A DNA stretch of 64,000 bases from Plantactinospora endophytica (GCF_016862915.1 NZ_BONW01000022.1:62001-126000); one strand, 5' to 3'. Shown: positions 42,116 to 50,073, counted from the first letter of the stretch. Translations and numbers: made by a program. Notes: generated by a model from the letters alone, not told the origin.

Positions 42116-43563
42116 TGCCCGGCCCGGGCCACCGTAGCCGGGTCGACCAGCGAGCCGAGCTGGTGCACCCGCAGGGTGTTGGTGGAACCGGGGGTGCCGG
42201 ACGGGGTACCGGCGACGATCACCACGTAGTCGCCCGGGTTGGCGTGGCTGAGCCCGATCAGCGCCTGGTCGACCTGCCGGAACATGTCGTCGGTGTGCTG
42301 CACGAACGGCATCAGGAAGGTCTGCACGCCCCAGGAGAGGGCGAGCAGGTCGCGGACCTCGGGTACCGGGGTGAAGGCCAGCAGCGGCAGGTCGCAGTGC
42401 AGCCGGGAGAGCCGACGCACGGTGTCACCGGTCTGCGAGAACGCGACCAGTGCCTTGGCCCCGATCGCCTTGGCGATCTGCGAGGCGGCGACGGTCAGCG
42501 CCCCACCGTGGGTACGCGGGTCGTGCTGGAGCCGGGGCACCCCGATCGAGCCGGACTCGGTGGTGGTAACGATCTTGGCCATGGTGCTGACCGTGAGCAC
42601 CGGATATTTCCCGACGCTGGTCTCGCCGGAGAGCATCACCGCGTCCGCGCCGTCCAGCACCGCGTTGGCGACGTCGGACGCCTCCGCGCGGGTCGGCCGG
42701 GAGTTCTCGATCATGGAGTCGAGCATCTGGGTGGCCACGATGACCGGCTTGGCGTTCTCCCGGCAGAGCTGCACGGCCCGCTTCTGCACCAGCGGCACCT
42801 GGTCGAGCGGCAGCTCGACACCGAGGTCGCCGCGGGCCACCATGATGCCGTCGAAGGCGTTGACGATCGCCTCCAGGTGGATCACCGCCTCGGGCTTCTC
42901 CACCTTCGCCATCACCGGCCGGTGCACCCCGACCTCGTGCATGATGCTGTGCGCCAGCTTGATGTCGTCGGGCGAGCGGACGAAGGACATCGCCACCATG
43001 TCGACGCCGAGCCCGAGCGCGAAGCGCAGGTCCTCGGTGTCCTTGTCCGACATCGCCGGCACGCTGACCGCGACGTTGGGCAGCGAGACGCCCTTGTTGT
43101 TGGAGACCGCGCCACCCTCGGTGACGAGTACCCGGATGTCGTTGCCCTGCACGTCGCTGACCTCGACCGCGACCCGGCCGTCGTCGATCAGCAGCCGGTC
43201 GCCCGGCTTCACCTCGGCCGGCAGCTTCTCGTAGGTGCAGGAGACCCGGTCCCGGGTGCCGAGGATGTCGTCCCCGGTGATCACCACCGAGTCGCCGGTC
43301 CGCCACTCGTGCGGGCCGTCGGCGAACCGGCCGAGCCGGATCTTGGGGCCTTGCAGGTCGGCGAGGACGGCGACGGCGCGACCGGTGGTCCGGGCGGCCT
43401 CGCGGACCAGGTGGTAGACCTGCTCGTGGTCGGCATGGCTGCCGTGGCTGAAGTTGAGCCGGGCTACGTCCATGCCCGCCTCGACGAGTCCGCGGATGCG
43501 CTCCGGTGAGGAGGTCGCGGGACCAAGCGTGCAGACGATCTTCGCGCGGCGTGTCACGGCCAT
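42112..43563 (-). CDS. pyk: Pyruvate kinase
   Basis: A 483-residue glycolytic enzyme making pyruvate and ATP from phosphoenolpyruvate and ADP. The N-terminus RRAKIVCTLGPATSSPERIR and ARLNFSHG are diagnostic. The active-site Lys is in VMAKVEKPEAV, metal and phosphate binding residues in ARGDLGVELP, and the ATQMLDSMIENSRPTRAEAS signature is complete. A normal C-terminal effector domain is present. The ATG at 43563 gives full family length. It is the first gene of a pyk-tesB-(Rrf2) transcription unit. As a core gene it anchors this end of the window. Confidence 0.97.
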   Translation of the reverse strand: MAVTRRAKIVCTLGPATSSPERIRGLVEAGMDVARLNFSHGSHADHEQVYHLVREAARTTGRAVAVLADLQGPKIRLGRFADGPHEWRTGDSVVITGDDILGTRDRVSCTYEKLPAEVKPGDRLLIDDGRVAVEVSDVQGNDIRVLVTEGGAVSNNKGVSLPNVAVSVPAMSDKDTEDLRFALGLGVDMVAMSFVRSPDDIKLAHSIMHEVGVHRPVMAKVEKPEAVIHLEAIVNAFDGIMVARGDLGVELPLDQVPLVQKRAVQLCRENAKPVIVATQMLDSMIENSRPTRAEASDVANAVLDGADAVMLSGETSVGKYPVLTVSTMAKIVTTTESGSIGVPRLQHDPRTHGGALTVAASQIAKAIGAKALVAFSQTGDTVRRLSRLHCDLPLLAFTPVPEVRDLLALSWGVQTFLMPFVQHTDDMFRQVDQALIGLSHANPGDYVVIVAGTPSGTPGSTNTLRVHQLGSLVDPATVARAGQ

Positions 43564-44102
43564 CAGGCTAGTCTCTCTCTCGGATCGGCCCGCCGGACCC
43601 TCGGGATGCCGAAGTATTGGCCAACGTCACGCGGCTGGGAAGTGACCGGCGGGTCGTCACACCGGGACGTGGTTGGCGGGCGTCAGCGACCGCGCGGCGC
43701 CGAGCCTACTCCCGCCGCGCTACCCACGTGCTCCCGGCCATGGATGGTCCGGGTCCAAGCGCGGTCGACCTGCGACGCCCGAGGAAAAATTGTACGCCGC
43801 CGGCAGTCAGTTCACCGCGACGTGATCTTGCCGTTATCACCCCGATATCGTGCGCGCCGACAGTCAGTGCGCGATGTAGTTGATCAACAACCGGAACCCG
43901 CTGGTCGTCGACTTCTCCCGGAACTCCTGACGAACTCCTGCCGAACCTCCGACGGAGCCCTCCGGAACTTCTGACGTTCGGCACCGGACCGCCCGGTCGA
44001 CGCATCGCCCCCCGAGTCACCACGTCACCGCCCGAGTCATAACTTCACCGCCCGAGTTACCACTTCACCGCCCGAGTCACACCGATCGTCGCGAGGAGCG
44101 CC
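43564..44102. other. 539-base intergenic region between pyk and the small-protein/amidase operon
   Basis: No convincing gene is present. It holds the pyk promoter region on one side and, at 44008-44082, a 20-base tandem array of nearly four copies (CCGCCCGAGTCATAACTTCA-type units at exact 20-base period). A perfect ten-base palindrome GTTGATCAAC lies at 43879-43888. GAGGAG just before 44103 is the ribosome binding site of the small gene. Confidence 0.7.
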
Positions 44103-44402
44103 ATGGCACCGACCCCGCCCACCGACGCCGAACTCAACACCCTGATCCGGGCCCGGCTCGCCAGCCTGGGCATCGATCTCGACCAGCTACCGCCCGGCAC
44201 CACCGCCGACCCGGAGACCGGATCGCCGGGCCGGGACTCCGTACTCGCCTCGCTGCGCTCGTTCGTCCGGGGCACCGTGGCCGAGCTGGCCGCGTACCAG
44301 ATGCCGGCCCCGGCCGGCACGGACCCGGCGCTGGCCAAGGCGCTGTCCCAGCAGCCGGCGCCGATGCTCTACCCCTCGATCAGCACTCAATGGCGGCGGT
44401 GA
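44103..44402 (+). CDS. Small protein coupled to the amidase, unknown function
   Basis: A 99-residue protein not recognised. It has no signal peptide or cysteine. The first half is a predicted helical region (TDAELNTLIRARLASLGIDL), followed by a second helix (SVLASLRSFVRGTVAELAAY) and a Pro-rich tail. GAGGAGCGCC precedes the ATG. The TGA stop overlaps an ATG of the amidase gene by one base (TGATG), a sign of translational coupling. Small helical partners encoded ahead of Tat-exported enzymes can be chaperones or subunits, but nothing here shows that; the coupling is the only solid clue. Confidence 0.75.
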   Translation: MAPTPPTDAELNTLIRARLASLGIDLDQLPPGTTADPETGSPGRDSVLASLRSFVRGTVAELAAYQMPAPAGTDPALAKALSQQPAPMLYPSISTQWRR

Positions 44403-46087
44403 TGACCATGGACTTCGCACCCCAGGACACTGCCGTCGACCGGCGGGCCTTCCTCGCCCGCGCCGCCGCGCTGGCTGCCGCCGGGGCGGTCGGCGGTGCC
44501 GTCGCACTGCCCGAGGTGGCCGGCGCCTTCTCCCCCGACGCCACCGGCCCGGCCGGACACGGCGGCGGCTCCGGCAAACCGAACCCGGCCCTGGACCGGC
44601 CGGAGGCGTACCGGCGGCCCCGGCCCGAGGCGCTGGCCGACCCGACCGAGCTGACCATCGCCGAGGCGGCCTGGCTGATCCGGGCCCGCCGACTCAGCCC
44701 GGAGGAGCTGGTCGAGGCGTACCTGGCCCGGATCGGGGCGCACGACGGGACCTACCAGGCGTTCAACCTGGTACTCGCCGACGCGGCGCGGGCCGCCGCC
44801 CGCAGCGCCGGCCGGCGACCGCACTCCGGTGCACTACACGGCATTCCGTTGGCGATCAAGGACAACTACTACACCGCCGGGGTACCGACCACCGCCAACT
44901 CCTACCTGTTCCAGGACTTCGTGCCGCCGTTCGACGCGACGGCGGTGGCCAGGCTGAAGGCGGCCGGCGGGATCGTGCTCGGCAAGACCCAGATGGGTCC
45001 GCTGGCCACCACCCGGGCCACCACCCCGGCCGGGATCGTGACGACGGTCAACGCCTGGACGCCGACGAACCCGAACACCGACCCGGGCGGCTCGTCGACC
45101 GGTACCGCCACGGCGGTCGCCGGCCGGCTGGCCAGCTCCGGCATCGGCACCCAGACCGGCGGCTCGATCACCGCACCGTCGAACGCACAGAACCTGACCG
45201 GGCTCAAGCCGACCATGGGCCGGGTCTCGCTGAACGGGATCATCCCGCTCAGCTACACCCGGGACCACCCCGGCCCGCTGGCCCGGGACGCCAGGGACGC
45301 CGCGATCATGCTGACCGCGATGGCCGGCGAGGACCCGGCCGACCCGCGCAGCCAGGGCCTGCCGCCGGTCCCCCGGCTGATCGAGGCGGCCACCCCGGTG
45401 TACGCCGGCAAGCAGGTCAAACTGCGCTGGAAGACCCGGATCGGAGTACTTCCCGGTTACGCCACCGGCACCTCGGCGAGCGCGCTGGCCCGACAGGCGT
45501 TCCTGGCCGAGCTGGCGAAGATCCCCGGCGTGACCCTGGTCGACGTGACCCTGCCGGAGGACTGGGACCGGCTCGGCGGCAACACCTTCAACAACATCCG
45601 GCTGCCGGAGCGCAGCGAGCCGTTCATGCCGTACCTGCGTACCGACCTGCGCGGGTTCGGGGTCTCGGTGACGAGCTGGTTGCAGGGGGCGCTGCTCGGC
45701 GGTAACGAGTTCATCACCGGGCAGCGGGCCAAGCTGCTCTTCCTGGAACGGGTACTCGACCAGCTCTTCGACGTCTGCGACGTGGTGGTGCAGACCGGTC
45801 CGGTGCCGTTCGACATCCTCGGCCTGCCCGAGATCGGCTTCCCGATCGGCTTCACCGCCGCCGGAGTGCCGATCGGCACCATCCTCGGGGGGCTGCCGTA
45901 CGGCGAGGAAAGGTTGTTGTCGGTGGTGGCCGCGTACCAGGAGGTCACCGACTGGCACTGGCGGCGACCGGCCGACCCGCCTGCCGTGGCGGCGGCCCGG
46001 TCCGCCCGGGGCACGCTGGCGGCGCCCGCGCCCGACGAGTCCCGGGGCCGGCTCACCGCCGAACAGGTGGCCGAGCTGACCCAGTAA
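44402..46087 (+). CDS. Tat-exported amidase (amidase signature family)
   Basis: About 561 residues from the coupled ATG at 44402; ATG 44390 and 44408 are alternatives. The N-terminus DRRAFLARAAALAAAGAV is a twin-arginine signal with a long hydrophobic part, so the folded enzyme is probably exported. The amidase signature is complete: Lys 153 in AIKDNYYTAG, cis-Ser in GGSSTGTATAV (230-240) and nucleophile Ser 255 in QTGGSITAPS. The enzyme hydrolyses amide bonds; natural substrate unknown. The protein closes with LTAEQVAELTQ. Its 3' end overlaps the convergent LysR gene by 35 bases. Confidence 0.93.
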   Translation: MTMDFAPQDTAVDRRAFLARAAALAAAGAVGGAVALPEVAGAFSPDATGPAGHGGGSGKPNPALDRPEAYRRPRPEALADPTELTIAEAAWLIRARRLSPEELVEAYLARIGAHDGTYQAFNLVLADAARAAARSAGRRPHSGALHGIPLAIKDNYYTAGVPTTANSYLFQDFVPPFDATAVARLKAAGGIVLGKTQMGPLATTRATTPAGIVTTVNAWTPTNPNTDPGGSSTGTATAVAGRLASSGIGTQTGGSITAPSNAQNLTGLKPTMGRVSLNGIIPLSYTRDHPGPLARDARDAAIMLTAMAGEDPADPRSQGLPPVPRLIEAATPVYAGKQVKLRWKTRIGVLPGYATGTSASALARQAFLAELAKIPGVTLVDVTLPEDWDRLGGNTFNNIRLPERSEPFMPYLRTDLRGFGVSVTSWLQGALLGGNEFITGQRAKLLFLERVLDQLFDVCDVVVQTGPVPFDILGLPEIGFPIGFTAAGVPIGTILGGLPYGEERLLSVVAAYQEVTDWHWRRPADPPAVAAARSARGTLAAPAPDESRGRLTAEQVAELTQ

Positions 46088-47000
46088 GCGGCGGCGGAGG
46101 GGTTCCCGGAAGCTCCGCGAGATCCCGGGAACCCCTCGTCGTGGTCGCCTCGGCGAGTGCCGCGAGTACGGCGGCGACGGCGGGCGGGTCGGGTGGGTCG
46201 CCGTAGGTGGCGGCGTAGATCCGGCGCCGGAAGTCGGGAAGTTCGCTGGCGTGCACGCCGGGCCGGTGATGCGCCTGGAGCGCGAGGCCGGGCAGGATGG
46301 CGACACCGATGCCGGCGGCGACCAGCGACTGCACGACGATCATGTCGTCGCTCAGCGAGCCGATGCGGGGTGCGAATCCTTCGCGCCGGCAGGCGGCGAG
46401 CAACTCCTCCTGACACCGTTCGCAACCGCCGATCCAGGCAGAGTGGCGGTGGTTCGCCAGGCTGTCGTCGGGTCGCCGGCTGACGAGGTAGATCGAGTCG
46501 TCTCCGATGTGGAGGAGGCGGAATCCCTCGTCCTCGACCGACGCGTCGGCGTGCCGGAAGACGAGCGCGACGTCGATCTCGCCGTGTCGCAGCATCTGTA
46601 GCGCCTCGACCGGATGCCGCTCGACCAGGCTCAGCTCAAGTCCCGGGTACGCCTGCGCCAGCGTGGCCGCCGCCGTGGGCACGATCGTGCTCAGCGCCGA
46701 CGCGTTGGCGGCCAGCCTCACCCGTCCCGCCTGCAAGCCGACCTGTGCCGCGAGCTCGTTGGTCGCCGCGTCGACCCGTCCCACGATCTCGGCTGCCCGG
46801 TTGGCCAGCAGCCGCCCTTCCGGCGTCAGTCGGATCCCACGGCCGACCCGCTGCACGAGCCTGACCCCGGTCGCCGCTTCCAGCCGCGACAGGTGGTGGC
46901 TCACCGACGGCTGCGAGTAGTGCAGCTCCCTCGCCGCCTCGGTCACCGACCCGTGTCGAGCCACCGTAGCCAGCACTCTGAGCTGCACCATGTTCAGCAT
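46053..47000 (-). CDS. LysR-family transcriptional regulator
   Basis: A 315-residue regulator. The N-terminal helix-turn-helix (about 3-62) has LRVLATVARHGSVTEAAREL and HYSQPSVSHHLSRLEAATG. The C-terminal co-inducer domain covers about 90-290 (VRLAANASALSTIVPTAAAT ... VAAGIGVAILPGLAL). The start at 47000 gives MLNMVQLRVLATV; an ATG three codons later is possible. The 3' end overlaps the amidase gene on the other strand by 35 bases. It is divergent from the DHFR-like reductase with 237 bases between starts, which contain a 20-bp hairpin. Target genes unknown. Confidence 0.92.
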   Translation of the reverse strand: MLNMVQLRVLATVARHGSVTEAARELHYSQPSVSHHLSRLEAATGVRLVQRVGRGIRLTPEGRLLANRAAEIVGRVDAATNELAAQVGLQAGRVRLAANASALSTIVPTAAATLAQAYPGLELSLVERHPVEALQMLRHGEIDVALVFRHADASVEDEGFRLLHIGDDSIYLVSRRPDDSLANHRHSAWIGGCERCQEELLAACRREGFAPRIGSLSDDMIVVQSLVAAGIGVAILPGLALQAHHRPGVHASELPDFRRRIYAATYGDPPDPPAVAAVLAALAEATTTRGSRDLAELPGTPPPPLTGSARPPVRR

Positions 47001-47113
47001 TCATCAACGTTATCAATGCTTTCGGTGCTCGATTGGCATTGGACGTCATACCAGATCCGCCCCATGCTGATCCCGAACGAACGTGCAGCACCTGCACCGG
47101 TGGGTCCCAAGAT

Positions 47114-47156
47114 TCTTGGCGAGTTGTGGTTCGGAGCGAGCCACAACTTGCCAAGA
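47114..47156. repeat. Twenty-bp palindromic hairpin between LysR and the DHFR-like gene
   Basis: The arm TCTTGGCGAGTTGTGGTTCG (47114-47133) pairs with 47137-47156 over 20 positions, two of them G-T, leaving a three-base loop. There is no T tract, so it is not a standard terminator. Position 82 bases before the reductase start allows an attenuator or operator role. A remnant of a small palindromic mobile or REP-like element is equally possible, since such long near-perfect palindromes rarely arise in promoters. Confidence 0.75.
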
Positions 47157-47237
47157 TTCCTGACGGCTGTTCCACATCGTGGGCCGGTGCGACGAGATGC
47201 CGCTTGGGAGCACGACCGTGAGCAAGGGGACGACGCG

Positions 47238-47867
47238 ATGAACAGGGACCGCAGAGATAACGGCAGGGTGATCTGCAACCTCACGATCTCGGCCGACGGG
47301 TACTCGGCCGGGCTCAACCAGACCGAGGAGCGGCCGTTTGGGGACGACGGCGGCGACGGCTGGGCTGACAAGCTGCACGCCTGGTACTCCGAGTCGTCCG
47401 AGGAGAACCGGGAGGAGATCGACCAAATCCTCGCCGCCAAGGCGTTCATCATGGGACGCAACATGTTCGGCCCGGTACGCGGCGAGTGGGATCGGCCGTG
47501 GATCGGCTGGTGGGGCGACAATCCGCCGTACCACGCACCGGTCTTCGTGCTCACCCACCACGCCCGCGAGCCGCAGCCAATGGAGGGCGGCACCACCTTC
47601 CACTTCGTCACCGACGGGATCGAATCCGCCCTGACCCGGGCGCGCGAGGCGGCCGGCGACGGCGATGTCGCGATCATGGGCGGCGCGACCACTATCAACC
47701 AGTACCTGGCCGCCGGCCTGATCGACGAACTGCGGCTGCACATCGTGCCGCTCACGCTCGGCGCCGGTACGCGACTGTTCGAGGGCGTGCCGCCGCTCAA
47801 GCTCGAACAGGTGAAGTCGCACTCGGCAAGCCTGGTCACCCACGTGACCTACCGCGTGCTGTCCTGA
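47238..47867 (+). CDS. DHFR-like/RibD C-terminal family reductase
   Basis: A 209-residue protein of the RibD C-terminal (dihydrofolate-reductase-like) family. The start ATG 47238 follows AAGGGG by nine bases and gives the family N-terminus CNLTISADGYSAGLNQT. Key features are ILAAKAFIMGRNMFGPVRGEW, the cofactor loop DGDVAIMGGATTINQYLAAG, and ELRLHIVPLTLGAGTRLF near the C-terminus. Members reduce small substrates with NADPH; the substrate is unknown. It is divergent from a LysR regulator and ends before a strong terminator. Confidence 0.92.
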   Translation: MNRDRRDNGRVICNLTISADGYSAGLNQTEERPFGDDGGDGWADKLHAWYSESSEENREEIDQILAAKAFIMGRNMFGPVRGEWDRPWIGWWGDNPPYHAPVFVLTHHAREPQPMEGGTTFHFVTDGIESALTRAREAAGDGDVAIMGGATTINQYLAAGLIDELRLHIVPLTLGAGTRLFEGVPPLKLEQVKSHSASLVTHVTYRVLS

Positions 47868-47876
47868 AGATACGAA

Positions 47877-47908
47877 AGAAGCCCTCAGCACAAAGGCTGA
47901 GGGCTTCT
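47877..47908. terminator. Thirteen-bp bidirectional terminator
   Basis: AGAAGCCCTCAGC (47877-47889) and GCTGAGGGCTTCT (47896-47908) pair perfectly with a six-base loop. TTCTTCTG follows on the plus strand, and AGAA-rich sequence lies on the other side. It separates the convergent reductase and DUF397 genes and probably ends both transcripts. Confidence 0.9.
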
Positions 47909-47931
47909 TCTGTCGCAACAGTTCTGGCAGG

Positions 47932-48132
47932 TCAGCCGGCGGGACCGATCACTCTCGCCAGATCGACGAATGCCTGCCAGCCCGCCGCCTCGAAGATCAG
48001 GGTCCCGCCATCACGATCCTTGGTGTCCCGCACCAGCACACGGCCGGGAAGGTTGTCGGCCACCTCCACACAGTTGCCCTGGTTGGTGCCACTACGGCTG
48101 CTTTTGCGCCAGATCGGCGTCAGGTCAGTCAT
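47932..48132 (-). CDS. DUF397 protein, copy 1
   Basis: A 66-residue DUF397 protein with the family start MTDLTPIWRKSSRSGTNQGN and core CVEVADNLPGRVLVRDTKD, ending WQAFVDLARVIG. The ATG at 48132 has GAGGAGG twelve bases upstream, the same spacing as in the other copies. DUF397 proteins are encoded next to XRE-DUF5753 regulators in actinomycetes, as here. Some pairs act as toxin/antitoxin-like or antagonistic partners (Scr1/Scr2, WhiJ-associated proteins), and a regulatory interaction is expected. It is the third and most distal of three tandem copies. Confidence 0.92.
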   Translation of the reverse strand: MTDLTPIWRKSSRSGTNQGNCVEVADNLPGRVLVRDTKDRDGGTLIFEAAGWQAFVDLARVIGPAG

Positions 48133-48166
48133 GATGATCGGTCGCCTCCTCACTCTGCCATGGCGT

Positions 48167-48367
48167 TCAGCCGATCGAGCCGGTCCTCTTCGTCGAGTTG
48201 ATAAACGCCTGCCAGACGGCGGGCCCGAACGTCAGGGTGGCGCCGTCGCGATCCTTCGTGTCCCGTACGAGCACGCGGCCGGGGAGGTTGTCGGCCACCT
48301 CGACACAGTTGCCTTGGTTGCCGCTGCTGCGGCTGCTCTTGCGTCAGGCCGGCGTCAGTTCAGTCAT
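48167..48367 (-). pseudogene. DUF397 copy 2, broken by a nonsense codon
   Basis: The frame from ATG 48367 reads MTELTPA, then a TGA at 48346-48344, then RKSSRSSGNQGNCVEVADN and on through LPGRVLVRDTKDRDGATLTF to a normal end at 48167. In the flanking copies the same position is TGG (Trp of WRKSSRS), so one G-to-A change created the stop. Everything else, including the GAGGAGG ribosome binding site, is intact and close in sequence to copies 1 and 3. The break is therefore recent, or is a sequencing error. Confidence 0.88.
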
Positions 48368-48402
48368 GATCGCTGGTCGCCTCCTCGACTCTGCCGTAAC
48401 GC

Positions 48403-48597
48403 TCAGCCGACCAAACCAGGCCGCTTCGCGAGCTCGATAAACGCCTGCCAGGAGGCAGACCTGAACGTCAGGGTGCCACCTTCGCGATCCTTGGTGTCCC
48501 GTACGAGCACGCGGCCCGGGAGGTTGTCGGCCACCTCGACACAGTTGCCTTGGTTGGTGCTGCTGCGGCTGCTCTTGCGCCAGTTCAGCTCAGTCAT
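48403..48597 (-). CDS. DUF397 protein, copy 3 (operon-proximal)
   Basis: A 64-residue DUF397 protein, MTELNWRKSSRSSTNQGN, CVEVADNLPGRVLVRDTKD, ending QAFIELAKRPGLVG. It lacks two residues near the N-terminus compared with copies 1 and 2. Its start overlaps the 3' end of the XRE-DUF5753 gene by eight bases, so the two are translationally coupled. The three copies repeat at about 235-base intervals, showing tandem duplication of gene plus leader. Confidence 0.92.
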   Translation of the reverse strand: MTELNWRKSSRSSTNQGNCVEVADNLPGRVLVRDTKDREGGTLTFRSASWQAFIELAKRPGLVG

Positions 48598-49375
48598 GGT
48601 CGTTGACCGCCTTAGTGATCAGGTCTCGTGACAAGCTTACGGGCAGGGCCAAACCCTGAACGATCTCCCACGACCGCTCTAGTTCGTCCACGTCCGCACC
48701 CTCACTTACCGTACGTCCGCGAAGTTGATCGTCAAGATAGACGGCCCGCATCCGGGACGGGAGCGTCGCCAGAACGAATGCACCCGCCAAGCCAGGGTGC
48801 AGGCCAGCGGCTCGGGGCACAATCAGGATTTGTACCTGGGGCCGGAGGCTCGCCTCGACCAGATGCGCCAACTGCCCTTTGAGGACGTCGGCCGGTCCAT
48901 AGGTCAGCGCCACTTCGCCGATGACGGCGGACAGCATCGGTGGCTTCGGCCGATCGATGGTGGCGGCCTGCCGGTCACGCCGAACCTGAACCGTCCGATC
49001 GATCACCTCGTCCGGCAACCTGCCGCTTTGCAGCAACGCGCGGGTGTAATCCTCGGTCTGTAACAACCCCGGAATCAGGCTGTGCTCGAAACAGCGGAGC
49101 ATGGTCGCGCGCTGCTCGTGCTCTGTCCAGGGACGCAGCCAGGTCGGCCGGGCATCCTCCTGGGCTTCCTTGGCTGCACGACGAATCTTGTCACCGGTCT
49201 TGAAATGCTCGTCAAGGCGTTCTGCGGTGTCAGGCTGGGGGATCATGCGGCCCTGCTCGAATGCCGCGATCGATGCCCCACTGAGACCAACAGCCGCCCC
49301 GACTTGATCGCGGGTCCGCTTGGCTCGTGTCCGCTGCTCTCTGAGAATCTCCCGAAGGTCAGTCACGTACTCCAC
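48590..49375 (-). CDS. XRE regulator with DUF5753 (Scr1/WhiJ-like)
   Basis: About 261 residues. The N-terminal helix-turn-helix (about 5-60: LREILREQRTRAKRTRDQVG, GLSGASIAAFEQGRMIPQPD) is followed by DUF5753 (about 85-255), with RCFEHSLIPGLLQTEDYTRA, YGPADVLKGQLAHLVEASL and VQILIVPRAAGLHPG. The start is ambiguous: GTG 49375 and GTG 49366 both have GGAG-like sequences upstream, and TTG 49390 is the longest frame. It heads an operon with three DUF397 genes. Such pairs in Streptomyces control development and antibiotic production (WhiJ/AbaA-like loci). Confidence 0.9.
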   Translation of the reverse strand: MEYVTDLREILREQRTRAKRTRDQVGAAVGLSGASIAAFEQGRMIPQPDTAERLDEHFKTGDKIRRAAKEAQEDARPTWLRPWTEHEQRATMLRCFEHSLIPGLLQTEDYTRALLQSGRLPDEVIDRTVQVRRDRQAATIDRPKPPMLSAVIGEVALTYGPADVLKGQLAHLVEASLRPQVQILIVPRAAGLHPGLAGAFVLATLPSRMRAVYLDDQLRGRTVSEGADVDELERSWEIVQGLALPVSLSRDLITKAVNDHD

Positions 49376-49624
49376 CCGACTCCAGATCAATTAGCCAGTA
49401 TCCTTCAATACTCTCGCCTATTTATATTCCGCTCCAGGTGGTTGCCAGTCCAGGGTGGAGGGCAGACGAAGGTGCCATAACAACGGCCGATCGACATGCC
49501 GGAAGTACGTCCCGCAGATCCGCTCCCGGTGGCAGTTGTCGACCTTCGTCGGAGACGGGGACCGATTCAGAGGCACTGGCGGTCCCCGTCTTCCACATCT
49601 CCCCCGAGACCGGAAGGTGACCCG

Positions 49625-49822
49625 ATGATGTTGAAAAGGCGGGGACAACGACCTCATCGACGGGACTGGCGGCGGCTGTGGCGGTACTGCCGATGCGGTC
49701 GTCGCTGGAGCTGCCCGGAGGCACCCAAGCCACCCCCGCCGACATCGTCCACGCCACGGATGCGCAACCGGGGCCGGTTCGAGGAGTGGCACTCCCCCGC
49801 CGAACGAGCCGGTCGGGTGTAG
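49625..49822 (+). CDS. Small Cys/Arg-rich protein, possible zinc binder, first of a pair
   Basis: A 65-residue protein. GGAAGG lies seven bases before ATG 49625. The sequence RGQRPHRRDWRRLWRYCRCG followed by RRWSCP shows CxC plus a third Cys six residues on, in a strongly basic and tryptophan-rich setting. It suggests metal binding or nucleic-acid contact. The second small gene starts three bases after its stop. I believe similar pairs sit near DUF397/XRE genes in Micromonosporaceae, but I cannot confirm that here. Function unknown. Confidence 0.7.
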   Translation: MMLKRRGQRPHRRDWRRLWRYCRCGRRWSCPEAPKPPPPTSSTPRMRNRGRFEEWHSPAERAGRV

Positions 49823-49824
49823 CC

Positions 49825-50073
49825 GTGATCGGGCCGCAGGAGCGCTGGCTCGTGCACGTCCCCGCGCACCCGTCGTACGCCTGCCGGTCGTGCGGCAGTC
49901 CCTGGCCCTGCCACCAGGCACGACTCGCGCTGGTGACCTCGTTCCGGCGTAACCGGGTGGGCCTGATGGTGTACCTCGCCGCCCATCTCGCCCGAGCGTT
50001 GGAGGAACGTCCCGACGTCCATCCGGCGGCGCTCGCCGGCCAGATCCTCTACTGGGTACCGCGTCGCCGCTGA
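49825..50073 (+). CDS. Small Cys-containing protein, second of the pair
   Basis: An 82-residue protein from GTG 49825, two bases after the stop of the preceding small gene. It reads VIGPQERWLVHVPAHPSYAC, then RSCGSPWPCHQARLALVTSF, with a CxxCxxxxC pattern (SCG...WPC) like that of the first protein. The C-terminal half is helical (GLMVYLAAHLARALEERPDV). Both members share the W-x-C-P style motif, so they may be distant relatives or bind one metal together. Function unknown. Confidence 0.7.
   Translation: MIGPQERWLVHVPAHPSYACRSCGSPWPCHQARLALVTSFRRNRVGLMVYLAAHLARALEERPDVHPAALAGQILYWVPRRR

Noticed and set aside
43706-44023. A 105-codon minus-strand frame in the pyk upstream gap.
   Set aside because: No ribosome binding site, no recognisable domain and low-complexity composition.
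44008-44082. The 20-bp array as a CRISPR or iteron origin.
   Set aside because: Units are directly adjacent without spacers and no replication gene is near; it is a chromosomal minisatellite.
48344-48346. TGA in DUF397 copy 2 as a selenocysteine or programmed readthrough codon.
   Set aside because: Both sister copies have Trp (TGG) at this place and no SECIS-like hairpin follows. A simple nonsense change is the easier explanation.
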